Shown: positions 50,096 through 58,766 of the stretch, in pieces | How the letters are laid out: each line of letters opens with the position of its first letter | How positions within the stretch are numbered: position 1 is the stretch's first letter | Assembly (NCBI RefSeq): GCF_000342005.1 | Contig: NZ_AOHO01000080.1 | Span: 1-58,766 of the forward strand | Reading direction: 5' to 3' | DNA: 58,766 nt | Source of the DNA: Amycolatopsis decaplanina DSM 44594 | GTDB lineage: Bacteria > Actinomycetota > Actinomycetes > Mycobacteriales > Pseudonocardiaceae | Translations under genes and position numbers: made by a program | The notes under the pieces: generated by a model | The model's database searches: none | The model's input: only the letters and a program-made list of their open reading frames with translations | Told to the model about the DNA's origin: nothing

Positions 50096-50566
50096 CCGCG
50101 CCACCCGCGACTGGATGGCTCCAGCCCAGCTTGTTCGGGCTAGCCTCAGCCAGCACGCAGAGCCGCATCGACGGCCTGATCGGCCGGTATCGCCAACGCC
50201 TGGACATGCGGATGGCTGTTCTCTCGGACTTGACGATGACCCTGTCCGGACCCGGGACTGGTACCCAGATACTGCCTGCGAATCCGAACGTCGGCCAGGA
50301 ATGGCCGTGGGCGGAGCCGGAACACGGACGCCAGCAGCACATCCTTCGTCTCCGGACCGAGGTGGGCTTTGGCAGAGCCATAGGGTCACCCGGAAGCCCG
50401 GGTTCCAGCTTGCGTGCGTGGAACTGCTGCTGAAATTCGGTCCATTCCTCATCGTCGGTTCACGGTATTCCTCGGCCGGTCGGATCGCGCGGCGGTGGGC
50501 GAGAAATGCCCTGCAGCACGGACCAGGTCGTCTTGGGAGATGGCGAAGTAGGCCTGCGCCGGACAG
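50096..50566. other. intergenic region
   Basis: No supported gene in these 471 bases. Frames on both strands are Pro/Arg-rich, with no family match. It lies between the arsenic island and the decayed DUF2637 copy. Confidence 0.3.
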
Positions 50567-51347
50567 TCAGCGAGCACTCGACGCAGGTGCGAAATCTGTC
50601 TGTGTGGCTCGACACGGAGTTCGGAAAGGATGGCCGTCTACGTCGGATTCACCCGAGCCGAGACCTGGTTGAACCGTGTTTCGGAGAAGTCCTTCGTTGC
50701 GCCATTTCCTCAGAACGCGGCGGCCGTAGTTGTGGGTCCCGGCAATCCGGTCGAGGTCAGCACCAGTCGGTGTACGCCCCTTGCCCTGCCCAGCCAGGTA
50801 GTGCGCCCACATGAGTACTTCTGCGTTCAGCTCAACAGCGGGCTCCGGGCACGTTGCGGAGTCAACCTGGATTGCGTCGTCGCTGCCGGCGGAGCAAGCC
50901 GCCGCTGGTTCGCTCATCTGCTCAACCGCTGCGAACCTGCGCCGCCTGAGAGCACGGTTGAGTAATTCAACAGCCAGCGGGGGCAAGCGGCGACGGTGAC
51001 TCCGAGGACACTGAGGTCAGGAGTTGAGCCGATGTTGGCACAGAGGGACAGCGAAATGTCGAAGATAAAGGCAAGCCAGGCGGTCCAACGCCCTCCGGTT
51101 CGTTCACCGCCCGTCGGTTTCCAGAGTTCGACGGTGGCGATCATGAGAAGACCGTCGACGATGAGTGGCCAGATGGCGGCCGTGGTGCGGTCGGCGCCGA
51201 ACTGTAGAGCGAAGTCCCGCCTGTGGCGGTAGGAGGCGTAGGCAGCGCCGAGGGCGACGGGGCTGTGCAGCCGCACTGCACGGCTAGCGCGGGCTCACGC
51301 CAAGCTCCGCGTGCCGTTGCTCCGTTCGGATGGCTCACGGCGGTCAC
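50567..51347 (-). pseudogene. DUF2637-domain protein of an integrative element (decayed copy A)
   Basis: Three frames join. From 51347, TAVSHPNGATARGAWREPAL leads to AVQCGCT; a frame change near 51264 gives AAYASYRHRRDFALQFGADR, TTAAIWPLIVDGLLMIATVE and GRWTAWLAFIFDISLSLCAN to VTVAACP. A second change near 50980 gives PLAVELLNRALRR and, at the C-terminus, THNYGRRVLRKWRNEGLL. DUF2637 proteins (SpdA/SpdB-like) belong to conjugative elements (AICEs, pMEA/pSAM2 type) of actinomycetes. The matching copy B at 57.3-58.0 kb is more complete. Two frameshifts make copy A non-functional. Confidence 0.75.
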
Positions 51348-51407
51348 CGGGCCTTGCGGCGGTGCCGCTCGATCACGGTCGTCGCGGAGATCCGCAGCTC
51401 AACAGGC
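51334..51407 (+). repeat. 74-bp direct repeat, copy A
   Basis: This is 72/74 identical by eye to 57947-58020 in the same orientation (differences at a C/T in CCG[C/T]TCG and an A/G in AAC[A/G]GGC). It covers the end of a small conserved frame (VELRISATTVIERHRRKAR on the minus strand) and the start of the DUF2637 gene. The two copies bracket 6.5 kb. Confidence 0.85.
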
Positions 51408-51986
51408 CTTTTTTGGCGTGGGGTACTTGTTCGAGTCGCGCCGGGGGCACTCGCAGGATGCACATTCGTTCCCGCCTGCGCAGCTTTGCTGCGAAGCGGT
51501 TTCGGGTGTCAGGCTGATCCGATCTTCGGCAGGAACCGTAGCGCGAACCACGTGCGGCCCTTCGCTCGTTGCCGAGGCGGCGGGCCAGGTATCCGGCCCC
51601 AGCGGAATGCCGAGGATGATCGGCACGCTTGTCGCGATCTGCCACCCCGACATCGCGAGGCTGGCTTGCGTAGGCCTTGGATGTCCGAGGCTCCCGGTCG
51701 CATTCACTCCTTCCGGCGGCAGCGCTACAATGAGCTACGTATCGTGAGGTCGTTCAGACTGTGTGGAACCGGTCGGATTGTGGCCTTGGGCGGGCCACCG
51801 AGAATGAGGCGAGCCGAGCACCTGCCAGCGGGCATGACGTACCCCTCCACGGGGTATCTGTTCCTTGGCTCGCTGGTGGCTGGATCTTCGTCACCGCGGC
51901 TTGGGGAACCTACTCGACGGGTGACTTCGATTGCGCAACTCTGAACGTTACTTTGCTGTCGCCGAGGCGATGCTTGAGGTGGAGGT
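51408..51986. other. intergenic region before the GAF-ANTAR gene
   Basis: No supported gene in this stretch. A minus-strand frame (51399-51707) and plus-strand frames overlap; the former ends CECPRRDSNKYPTPKKAC but resembles no family I know. The promoter of the GAF-ANTAR gene should be here. Confidence 0.3.
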
Positions 51987-52703
51987 GTGACACCGCCCGA
52001 TGACCTCGAGACCGTTCTGGCTCGCCTGCGCCGCGCGGCCTCCGAGGGGCAGCACCTCGGCACTGTCGCCTCCCTGCGCATCGCTGTGCTTCTCGGCCTG
52101 GATGCCCTCACCATCGACCTGATCACCGGTGCCGGAAACCTGGAACTGGTGTGGTGCGACCCTGTCGACGGGCCAGGGCACGAGCTGGACAGTCTGCAAT
52201 ACACCCTCGGTGACGGTCCCACCCTGGAAGCCGCCCGGCAGGGCTATACGGTGTCCGAACCCGATCTGGCCGCCACCGATCAGGCCCGCTGGCCGTTGTT
52301 CCTGCCTGCCGCGATGCGGTCGCCGGCCCGAGCCGTCATCGCCACCCCGCTGCGAGTCCACGGCGGCACGTTCGGAGCCCTTACCGGTTACCGGGCCACG
52401 CCTGGCGCCTTGACCGCATCGCAATCACGCGATTTCCATCGCGTCCGGGACGGGCTGCTGCCCTTGGTGCTGCGGAGCGCGGCGTGCTTGGTCACCAGCG
52501 ACTCCGGTCGCGGCGACGGCCTCGGCTGCTACCGAGAGGAAGTTCAGCAAGCCGCCGGCCTGCTCGCCGTCACCCTCGCCATCCCGCCCGATCAGGCGCT
52601 CGCCCGGCTGCGCGCCTACGCCTTCCGTGACGACCGCTCCGTGACCGACCTTGCCCGCGACGTCCTCACTCGTCGCCTGCGACTGGACGACCACAGCACG
52701 TAG
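51987..52703 (+). CDS. GAF and ANTAR domain regulator
   Basis: The protein has 238 residues from the GTG at 51987. Residues 8-150 form a GAF-type sensor (LDALTIDLITGAGNLELVWC; LGDGPTLEAARQGYTVSEPD; AVIATPLRVHGGTFGALTGY). Residues 175-235 form an ANTAR RNA-binding helix bundle (CYREEVQQAAGLLAVTLAIP; PPDQALARLRAYAFRDDRSV; TDLARDVLTRRLRL). ANTAR proteins bind two-hairpin RNA targets and act as antiterminators, often controlled by ligand or phosphorylation; actinomycete GAF-ANTAR proteins are usually single-gene regulators of unknown signal. No target gene is apparent, as the neighbours are debris and a MerR gene. Confidence 0.88.
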   Translation: MTPPDDLETVLARLRRAASEGQHLGTVASLRIAVLLGLDALTIDLITGAGNLELVWCDPVDGPGHELDSLQYTLGDGPTLEAARQGYTVSEPDLAATDQARWPLFLPAAMRSPARAVIATPLRVHGGTFGALTGYRATPGALTASQSRDFHRVRDGLLPLVLRSAACLVTSDSGRGDGLGCYREEVQQAAGLLAVTLAIPPDQALARLRAYAFRDDRSVTDLARDVLTRRLRLDDHST

Positions 52704-52863
52704 GCTACGAAACAGTGAAGCGGAGTAACTCAGGCACGGTGCGCTGTTCTGCTGGCCGCTGATTGTGTGATGAGCTCCGCCACTCTCGAGGGAAGCGGCC
52801 ACGGAAGTCGAGAACGGATCAGGGTGTGCCGCGAGATATGGCGGCAAACCCCGACCTGATGGC

Positions 52864-53202
52864 TTATTCGGCGGTGCGGAGTTCGTTGTTCTGGAGCTGG
52901 GCTTCGTGGAGCTGGTCTTCGAGGGAGACGATGCGGCAGGCGGCCTCGACAGCCGTGCCCTGGTCGACCAGTTCCCGCACGCGGGCGGCGATGCGCAGCT
53001 GTTGCCGGGAGTAGCGGCGGTGTCCGCCTGCCGAGCGCTGCGGTGTGATCAAGCCGGCTTCGTCGAGGCTGCGCAGGAAGTTCTGGGTGGCACCCAGCAT
53101 GTCCGCGGCGCGGCCCATCGTGTACGCGGGGTAATGGTCATCGTCGAACTTATCGGCCCCACCTGAAAGGGCAGCAGGGGTCTCGCGTTGGTCAGGAATC
53201 AT
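52864..53202 (-). CDS. MerR family transcriptional regulator
   Basis: The protein has 112 residues. The central part is a MerR winged helix (TMGRAADMLGATQNFLRSLD; EAGLITPQRSAGGHRRYSRQ, the classic recognition region) followed by a coiled-coil dimer helix (AARVRELVDQGTAVEAACRI, SLEDQLHEAQLQNNELRTAE). The N-terminal 25 residues are an unusual acidic leader. There is no ligand domain after the coiled coil, so it is of the short HspR/small-MerR kind, and I see no metal-site Cys. It is a monocistronic gene between the GAF-ANTAR gene and a non-coding stretch. Confidence 0.85.
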   Translation of the reverse strand: MIPDQRETPAALSGGADKFDDDHYPAYTMGRAADMLGATQNFLRSLDEAGLITPQRSAGGHRRYSRQQLRIAARVRELVDQGTAVEAACRIVSLEDQLHEAQLQNNELRTAE

Positions 53203-53990
53203 TCCACCTCCACATCACAAGGGACCCCGGGCGCCACGTGTGGCGCCCGGGGTCCCAGGGGTTGGGTTTCACCATTGTCTACTGGCCGTGAAGCCGGTGC
53301 CGTGCATCCGCGGTGTCCGTCCGACAGGCGGACGATGCGGAGATCGCTTGTTCGTAACCGAGAACCACCATCCAATCCGATGGGCCTGCGGTACCCGCGC
53401 GGCACATTTGCCCAGCCGCCGCGGGCGATCCAATGATGCTCCCTTTCCCTTCTTTCTTGTTTTTCTCTCTTACTGGGTACTGCCTGTGCTGCGATTTGCG
53501 AGGACATGACCGGCTGGAACCCTTCCACTGATCGGCCCCAGCACGCGCCATGCCGCTGGTCACCGCCCGGAGCCCGTCAAAGATCGGCTCCGGGCGCCTG
53601 ACCAGTCCTGCACCTACTGACTTGCCACTGCCAAATACTCTTGCAACTTGCGTTTACTGATATTGCATTACTTCGCCGGGATCGGCCTTGCTGCTTGCGT
53701 CTTCACTCCTTGATCCCGGTACTTCTCCGGTCACCAGCCGAAACCTGTTCACCGATTGGCTTCGTCCTGCCTGACCGTCTTGTCTCACTTCGCGGGTAGT
53801 TCCGTCATCTCCCGCGCTTGCTTGACGTTGTCTCTCTCGGTACGAGAAGGACACTACATGCACCCGAGGTTGAATGTCTACCCTCGTGGCCATAGATTTG
53901 CTCCTGTCTCGGCGTGGAAGACCGCTGACGCTGCAGATCCGCAGGTCAATGCGGGGGCGGCGAGGGACGACATCACTCGAAAGGGCCGGA
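53203..53990. other. intergenic region, mostly non-coding
   Basis: The stretch contains no convincing gene. Part of it (53440-53500, pyrimidine-rich TTTCCCTTCTTTCTTGTTTT) is AT-richer than the surroundings and could be a leader, terminator or promoter. A few short frames run through it on both strands. Part is the promoter of the small gene at 53991. Confidence 0.3.
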
Positions 53991-54242
53991 ATGACCGACT
54001 CGACCGCACAGCAGGACCCGTTCGGCCTGACCGGGGTGCGCGACCACCAGGAATACGTCGACGCCCTCAAACGATTGGCCGAGCAGGGCCGCCGGGAACG
54101 CTGCGTCGCGCTGCTGTCGGAGACCGAAGCCCATGTCATGGCGGAACTGCTGGGCCAGTACGCCCTCCACAACCCCACCGGACATCTCAACCAGCTCGCC
54201 GCCACCCTCGCGGCACGCCTCTACAGCCGCCTCGGCGCCTGA
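53991..54242 (+). CDS. small hypothetical protein, 83 aa
   Basis: The protein begins MTDSTAQQDPFGLTGVRDHQ and continues EYVDALKRLAEQGRRERCVA, a helical, charged pattern with good codon usage. A ribosome-binding site (GAAAGGGCCGGA) precedes the ATG. The frame extends upstream to 53874, but those residues look untranslated. No signal peptide, membrane segment or known motif is seen. Its neighbours (element debris, pentapeptide protein) give no functional hint. Confidence 0.55.
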   Translation: MTDSTAQQDPFGLTGVRDHQEYVDALKRLAEQGRRERCVALLSETEAHVMAELLGQYALHNPTGHLNQLAATLAARLYSRLGA

Positions 54243-54442
54243 ACGCAGGAAAAGTTCGTCGTTCCCGCCGAGCCGGCGACGGTCAGTAGTCGCGGCGTTG
54301 CGGCAGGCGTGGGCAGGCCGACGAAGCCGGTGTTTGTTCCTCGTGGGCGGTGGTTGGCCAACTTCGGCGTTGGCCAGCGCTGGCTTCTGTGCGCAGTTGG
54401 TCAGTGTCTACCGAGGTAGATAACGTGGATGTCGTCTCGTTG

Positions 54443-56515
54443 TCATCGTTTGACCCGGGCGCGGATGGCGAGAACTGCCAGCGCGAGGAATACGGGGCCG
54501 AGGAATCGGCCTGCCATAACCGTCCACGTCCCAGCGGGAGTCAGCTTTTGGGCGCCGTCGCGAAAGACCACTGAGCCCATCGCGAGCTGGAGTGCTTTGC
54601 CCGTCCGATTCCAGGTCCACCGTTGCGCGACCGGGGGCATGGTGGTCGGGGGGTCGCTAATCTGCAGGGCGACTACCTGGGGGGCGCTGGTGGGTGCGGG
54701 CTGCAGTGTGCCGGCGACCAGTTGTGCAGGGCTGCTGGAGGGCAGCCCGGTGCCCACTAGGAGGACGGTGATCGCGACGACGAGCAGAGCGAGGCCCGCA
54801 AGGGCACGTAGGGCCCGTTGGCCGTACCCTGAGATGAGCCAGTAGGCGGTGAGCACGACCCGATCCCGCCGGGGTCCGGTGTGTCGGCGGGCTTCCATTT
54901 CGCCGTAGTAGAAGTCGCCGGCGCCGGCTTCGTCTTTGCCGTCCTCCAATGCCTTGCGCAGGGACCGGTACAGTACCGCCAGGCGCTCAGGTTCAACTTC
55001 GACGGGATTACCTCCCAGCGGATATGACTGCCAGTCCGCGCTCTTGCGTCCTGGCCTTCTGCGACGCCACGCGTGCTCCTCGGCCAGGACCTGGCGGCGG
55101 GTCCACCGCCACAGCGGCGGCCACGCCCACCCCGCGCTCCATCCCGTAGGCGGCTCGTGGAAAGGGCAGCGCCCCTCGATCCGCAGCATGTCCAGATGGT
55201 GGGCGCCGGCGAACCTGCACCACCGCATGTCCACATCTGTCAGGAGCAGCTCGCTGACATCGGTGCCCTCCAGGCTTGTCAGACCGGGTACCCACGTCTC
55301 GATCTGCCCGCCACGCGTCCCGACTTCGGCATGATCACGGCTCCGTGCGGCGCGCTGATCCCACCCCTGCACCTGTTCCACAGAAGCCACGACGTTGCGT
55401 TGAGTGGTATTGATGCGAAAAGCCTGGTGGCTGCCTTCCAAAGATGACGGCCTGCCGAAGGAAGCCCTCTCGAGGTTGACACTCGCGTATCGCATACGCA
55501 GCGCCACTCCCTCCTCAAACCGAGTCCGGCGACAAGACAACAAGCCAGTCTCGGCTTCTATCACGACCGACCGCGAGAACACCGCGTCGTCGAGAAATAG
55601 TTCGGCCGCAACCAGCGGCCCTAGGCCGGTGGCAGCCTCGAACTGGGCAAAGTCGAACCGAACGTTCGCGCTGAACCGTGCATCAGCGAACCTGGCGTGC
55701 GCGCTGAATCGGGCACCATCGAATTCCGCGTTTTCAGTGAAATGGGCACTCAGGAACCATGCGTGCGCACTGAATTGGGCATTGCGGAACCTGACTTCCC
55801 CTCTGAACCGGGCTTCGCGGAACTCGGCGTTCTGGTTGAACTTGGCATTGGTGAACCATGCATTCCCGTTGAACCGGGCACTGGTGAACAGGGCGTGCCC
55901 GCTGAACCGGGCACCGCCGAACTCGGCGTTCCCGCTGAACCGCGCATCAGTGAACTTGGCGCTTCCGCTGAACCGCGCATCGGTGAACTTGGCGTTCGTG
56001 AACCGGGCGTCGCGGAACTCGGCGCCGCTGAACTGGACATTGGTGAACCATGCGTTCCCGCTGAACTGGGCACCAAGGAAGCCGGCCTGCTCGCTGAACC
56101 GGGCACTTCTGAACTCGGCGCTCTCGCTGAACTGGGCTTTGTCAAACTTGGCGGTTCGCGCAAAGTGCACGCGGGCGAAACTCGCATCGGCGGCGAAACG
56201 GGCATGCTCGAATCTGACTTCCCCGAACTGAGGGCGAACGGAACCGGTATCGCCTGTGCCGATAGCCTGGAGCACCCTCCCGAGTAGTTCCGCATCGAAC
56301 GTGGTACCGCGCGCGTCCAGATCAGCGCCCGGCCCGAGGCCTGACAGCACTTGTTCCAGATCATCGTGGCGCAGGTGCGTCAGGCAACGGTCAAAGCCGC
56401 TGACCTGAACACCGACGCAACTCGGATTGACATCTTCTTGGCAGGTAGGCCAGTTCGGTGTGAAGTCCACCCCGGACTCGACGGGTGATCTCGACATACC
56501 CCTGTTGTATCGCAC
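54443..56515 (-). CDS. membrane-anchored pentapeptide-repeat protein
   Basis: The 690-residue protein has a run of about 45 pentapeptide repeats between residues about 95 and 320 with the A-x-F form (for example ARFSGNAEFGGARFSGHALF), in place of the common A(D/N)LxX pattern. Repeats of this type fold into a right-handed quadrilateral beta-helix. After a linker with a second repeat-like part (TSLEGTDVSELLLTDVDMRW), two hydrophobic helices near residues 590-615 and 670-690 anchor the C-terminus. Before the first of these is a GDFYYGEMEARRH box. The protein is probably an intracellular or membrane scaffold; repeats of this kind sometimes mimic DNA and protect gyrase, but the anchor argues against that. 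The gene stands alone. Confidence 0.85.
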   Translation of the reverse strand: MRYNRGMSRSPVESGVDFTPNWPTCQEDVNPSCVGVQVSGFDRCLTHLRHDDLEQVLSGLGPGADLDARGTTFDAELLGRVLQAIGTGDTGSVRPQFGEVRFEHARFAADASFARVHFARTAKFDKAQFSESAEFRSARFSEQAGFLGAQFSGNAWFTNVQFSGAEFRDARFTNAKFTDARFSGSAKFTDARFSGNAEFGGARFSGHALFTSARFNGNAWFTNAKFNQNAEFREARFRGEVRFRNAQFSAHAWFLSAHFTENAEFDGARFSAHARFADARFSANVRFDFAQFEAATGLGPLVAAELFLDDAVFSRSVVIEAETGLLSCRRTRFEEGVALRMRYASVNLERASFGRPSSLEGSHQAFRINTTQRNVVASVEQVQGWDQRAARSRDHAEVGTRGGQIETWVPGLTSLEGTDVSELLLTDVDMRWCRFAGAHHLDMLRIEGRCPFHEPPTGWSAGWAWPPLWRWTRRQVLAEEHAWRRRRPGRKSADWQSYPLGGNPVEVEPERLAVLYRSLRKALEDGKDEAGAGDFYYGEMEARRHTGPRRDRVVLTAYWLISGYGQRALRALAGLALLVVAITVLLVGTGLPSSSPAQLVAGTLQPAPTSAPQVVALQISDPPTTMPPVAQRWTWNRTGKALQLAMGSVVFRDGAQKLTPAGTWTVMAGRFLGPVFLALAVLAIRARVKR

Positions 56516-56779
56516 GCGGGCGAACGTCTGCTACCAGCGCTATCTGTCTACCACCTTTGCGGTGGAGTGCCGCACACCCGCATGAAGGAACAGGGGCTAC
56601 ATCGGCGGTTCGAAGCGAAGCCTCACTGGTAGGGCGGTCGCGCTTTGATTACGAGTTCAGCTTGTCGTTTAACCACGGGTCGGTGAGTGTCGATCTCAGT
56701 TGATCATGAGTGCGGCCCTTGGTCGATGATTCGCTCCTGCGAGAGAAGGAAGTTCGACTCAAGGGTTGCGATGATCAGT

Positions 56780-57099
56780 GAGTTCTATGGATGCATGGCA
56801 TCCCACGCATGCGGAGCGACCTCAGACCAGTTCGCGGAGGTCAGTATCGGAGGGCTCGTGCTGCGCCCCGGTGACCGGATCGTTCTGACAGGCGCCATGC
56901 GTCGTCAGCGCAGCGACCCTACAGCAGAAGCGCTAGCCCTAGGCCTTCAGGTGATCAGGTCAGTGAGCAGGAGACCCGAGTCGTTGCCGCCGCGGACCCG
57001 GATTCGCTATCCGGCAAAGCAAAGGACGCAGGGGCCCTAGGAGTTCCTGTCGTTACCTAAGATGCCTTCGTGCGTGCGCTCGAAGCTATGAAGAGGTGA
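56780..57099 (+). pseudogene. BRCT-domain protein remnant
   Basis: The frame from about 56780 gives SEFYGCMASHACGATSDQFA, then LVLRPGDRIVLTGAMRRQRS (the BRCT-type start, GDxIVLTGAM) and EALALGLQVIRSVSRR. A frameshift near 56977 moves to VAAADPDSLSGKAKDAGALG and VPVVT, then a TAA at 57058-57060, then DAFVRALEAMKR and a TGA at 57097. The standard order is TGxM ... VxAADPDSLSGKA ... GVPVVTEDAFVRALE, so an acidic codon was replaced by TAA. Such BRCT domains end actinomycete exonuclease-type proteins on integrative elements. The N-terminal nuclease part is absent. Confidence 0.65.
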
Positions 57100-57282
57100 C
57101 GGCTCGACTGGGGCAGCCGGTGCAGCACGGCTTTCTGAAACCTCCGTTCAAGGTGTCGATCCGACCGAACCTGGCGCGGTAAGTCGAGGGTTCTGAGATG
57201 TTGCCGCTTGGGGTACGGAAGGCATGTCATTTGGGCAGATCGGCCAGGTTGGCTCGGATCGGCGAGAGGAAGAGTCCCTTCC

Positions 57283-57960
57283 TTAGGCCGCTTTCGGAGG
57301 ATGCGGCGGCCGTAATTGTGGGTGCCGGCGACCCCGGTCGAGGTCGGCGCCGGTGGGTGCGCGCCCTTCGGCTTGTTCGGCGAGGTAGTGGGCTCCCATG
57401 CGTTCTTCAGCGGTCTGCTCGGCGGGTGGTTCCTGATTCCTCGCCGAGGTCGGTTGGATGACACTGGTGTCGTCGGGCGAGGTTGTTTCGACCTTGCCGT
57501 GGCTCTGCTCTTCAGGCGTGTTGTCGGCCTCGGTTCTGTGTCCTATGAGCGCTCGGTTGAGGAGTTCGACGGCGAGGAGCAGGGCTAGGGGAGGGCATGC
57601 GGCGACGGCGATGCCGAGGATGCTGAGGTCGGAGGTGGAGCCGATGTTGGCGCAGAGCGACAGCGAGATTCCGAAGATGAACGTCAGCCACGCGGCCCAT
57701 CGGCCTTCCGCGCGTTCGGCGTCGGCGGGTTTCCAGAGTTCGACGGTGGCGACCATGAGGAGACCGTCGACGATGAGTGGCCAAATGGCGGCGGTGGTGT
57801 GGTCGGCGCCGAAGCGGAGGGCGAAGTCCCGGCCGTGGCGGTAGGAGGCGTAGGCGGCGACGAGGGCGACGAGGACGGTGCAGCCGCTCTGGATGGCTAG
57901 AGCAGGATCGCGCCACAGCCCGGACGAGACTGCTCCATTCGAGCTTCTCACGGCGGTCAC
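57283..57960 (-). CDS. DUF2637-domain membrane protein of an integrative element (copy B), frameshifted at its C-terminus
   Basis: The protein has 225 residues from the GTG at 57960. Hydrophobic helices at about 25-45, 57-74, 88-108 and 113-135 form the DUF2637 membrane domain: LVALVAAYASYRHGRDFALR, TTAAIWPLIVDGLLMVATVE, WAAWLTFIFGISLSLCANIG, LGIAVAACPPLALLLAVELL. The C-terminal DNA-binding-like helix motif GADLDR shifts frame near 57335; the neighbouring frame continues AGTHNYGRRILRKRPKEG. The gene start is coupled to the preceding small frame (…ERHRRKAR TGA within GTGA). DUF2637 proteins act in conjugative transfer and spread of AICEs, such as pMEA300/pSAM2. Copy A at 50.6-51.3 kb is much more degraded. 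Confidence 0.75.
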   Translation of the reverse strand: MTAVRSSNGAVSSGLWRDPALAIQSGCTVLVALVAAYASYRHGRDFALRFGADHTTAAIWPLIVDGLLMVATVELWKPADAERAEGRWAAWLTFIFGISLSLCANIGSTSDLSILGIAVAACPPLALLLAVELLNRALIGHRTEADNTPEEQSHGKVETTSPDDTSVIQPTSARNQEPPAEQTAEERMGAHYLAEQAEGRAPTGADLDRGRRHPQLRPPHPPKAA

Positions 57961-58020
57961 CGGGCCTTGCGGCGGTGCCGTTCGATCACGGTCGTCGCGG
58001 AGATCCGCAGCTCAACGGGC
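57947..58020 (+). repeat. 74-bp direct repeat, copy B
   Basis: This is the partner of 51334-51407. On the minus strand it codes for the tail PVELRISATTVIERHRRKAR of a small frame (from the ATG at 58023), whose stop overlaps the DUF2637 GTG start. Downstream on the plus strand (58030-58070) is a CGCGCCGGGGATTCGAACTC string, similar to the end of a tRNA gene but without pairing arms. Confidence 0.8.
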
Positions 58021-58766
58021 ATTTTGGTTCGTGAGGTACCTGTTGGAACCGCGCCGGGGATTCGAACTCACATGGCGTCATCACGCTTGATACGGCGTCC
58101 GCAGCTGTGCGCACCCGTGACGCCCACCCGAGCCTTAAAAGAAGAAATCTTCACTCGGTGGAGTTGAGTGAAGGTTCTCGCAACTGGTGAGATCTCACCT
58201 AATGCGGTGTCCGAGGGGGACGTGATCACTAATCCTTGGCAGATCTCCCAATTTCTGGGAGGTCATGCGTGGACTATAGCAGATGATTTGCTGCACCTTG
58301 ATTCTAGTCATCCTGCAGTTGCTGCGATATCGGATGTTCCCGTGCCTTGTTGGCCGAGTCGGGTTTTCAATTGTTTCGTCGGTCGCCATCCACGGAAGCA
58401 GGTCGAGCACGAACTGCTGATCTCCCAGCTGTATTTCCCCGGCGACGAACGCAACGACGATGACGGCGCCTCGGCGGTGAAGTCGGAATTCTGCTGCTTC
58501 CTCTGCAGCGTCCGCAGGCCGAGGTGAGACGGTTGGAGACGGCTTCCTTCTCGAACCCGAGCGTTCCTGACTGTTGTCCACTTTGGAGTACCGATGCTCC
58601 ACCGCGTCCGCATGGACGTACACCTAACCGTCGGGCCTGGACCCCGGGGCTGAGCGCGCCGAGATTCTCGCGCGCAAGAAGGAGTACGGCTAGTACTCCA
58701 GTCGTAGTTCGTGATGGTCATGGTTCGTGGGTCGATTGTCGCTGGTAGTGGCCTTGCTGGGCGCGG
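58021..58766. other. right end of the window, possible small frame at 58168-58527
   Basis: The bases from 58021 to 58766 hold no securely recognised gene. A plus-strand frame of 119 residues (58168-58527, MKVLATGEISPNAVSEGDVI) has a GTG start in lower-GC sequence, and the opposite strand has an open frame of similar length; neither is recognisable. TTCACTC and GAGTGAA at 58150-58172 form a 7-bp hairpin just before the plus-strand frame. Confidence 0.3.

Noticed and set aside
58040..58075. Sequence like the 3' end of a tRNA (GGGGATTCGAACTC)
   Set aside because: The T-arm stem does not pair on either strand and no acceptor, D or anticodon arms can be drawn, so it is at best an attachment-site remnant.
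1..58766. CRISPR array, rRNA genes or intact insertion sequence
   Set aside because: No regularly spaced repeats, no rRNA sequence and no transposase-like protein were found by reading both strands.

Overview
The window is high-GC DNA with heavy use of GTG starts, overlapping stop/start codons and families typical of filamentous actinomycetes (SARP regulator, DasR-type operator, NACHT ATPase, GAF-ANTAR regulator, DUF2637 element protein). Gene content and the short inverted repeats suggest a Pseudonocardiales genome, perhaps Amycolatopsis; that is an inference from memory, not a search.

Left flank (0-15 kb): three minus-strand hypotheticals (one DUF5984), a membrane NACHT ATPase, a secreted AA10 lytic polysaccharide monooxygenase directly behind a DasR-type operator, a broken NucA/NucB nuclease toxin with a probable immunity gene, an HprK-like ATPase with an early stop, a membrane protein, a large AfsR/SARP regulator, and a frameshifted orphan gene at 13.4-14.2 kb.

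Centre (15.5-33.7 kb): the main discovery candidate, a compact intact biosynthetic locus without PKS, NRPS, terpene synthase or recognisable RiPP genes. It holds a nucleotide-sugar 6-dehydrogenase, an EF-hand protein, a six-gene minus-strand operon (Gfo/Idh oxidoreductase, sugar isomerase, M20 hydrolase, Ldh-family dehydrogenase, second Gfo/Idh, DUF6917 protein) and a divergent nine-gene plus-strand arm (two DegT aminotransferases, two methyltransferases, UbiA prenyltransferase, FAD oxidoreductase, two AMP-forming ligases, family III CoA-transferase). Nearly all genes within each arm overlap. The set reads as oxidation, transamination and methylation of an activated sugar acid or cyclitol, followed by prenyl and acyl chemistry. 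The product is unknown.

Right of the locus (33.7-42.8 kb): a low-GC orphan nuclease toxin/immunity pair, a TetR-glycosyltransferase-DUF6653 operon with paired operators, a TcmP-type methyltransferase, a TetR/FAD-monooxygenase divergon, and many decayed fragments (SGNH acyltransferase, cation/proton antiporter, alcohol dehydrogenase). From 42.8 to 50.1 kb is an arsenic island: ArsR, two thioredoxin-type arsenate reductases, ACR3 efflux pump, a ruined ArsO-like flavoprotein, a broken MFS gene, an intact flavoprotein with a cysteine-rich tail, and a fused ArsR-GNAT (ArsN1-like) protein.

Right end (50-58.8 kb): two degraded copies of a DUF2637 gene from an actinomycete integrative element, sharing a 74-bp near-identical direct repeat, flank a GAF-ANTAR regulator, a MerR regulator, a small protein, a membrane-anchored pentapeptide-repeat protein and a broken BRCT protein. 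The flanks contain an unusual number of one-base frameshifts and Trp-to-stop changes, while every gene of the central locus is open. No rRNA, tRNA, CRISPR array or intact insertion sequence was found.
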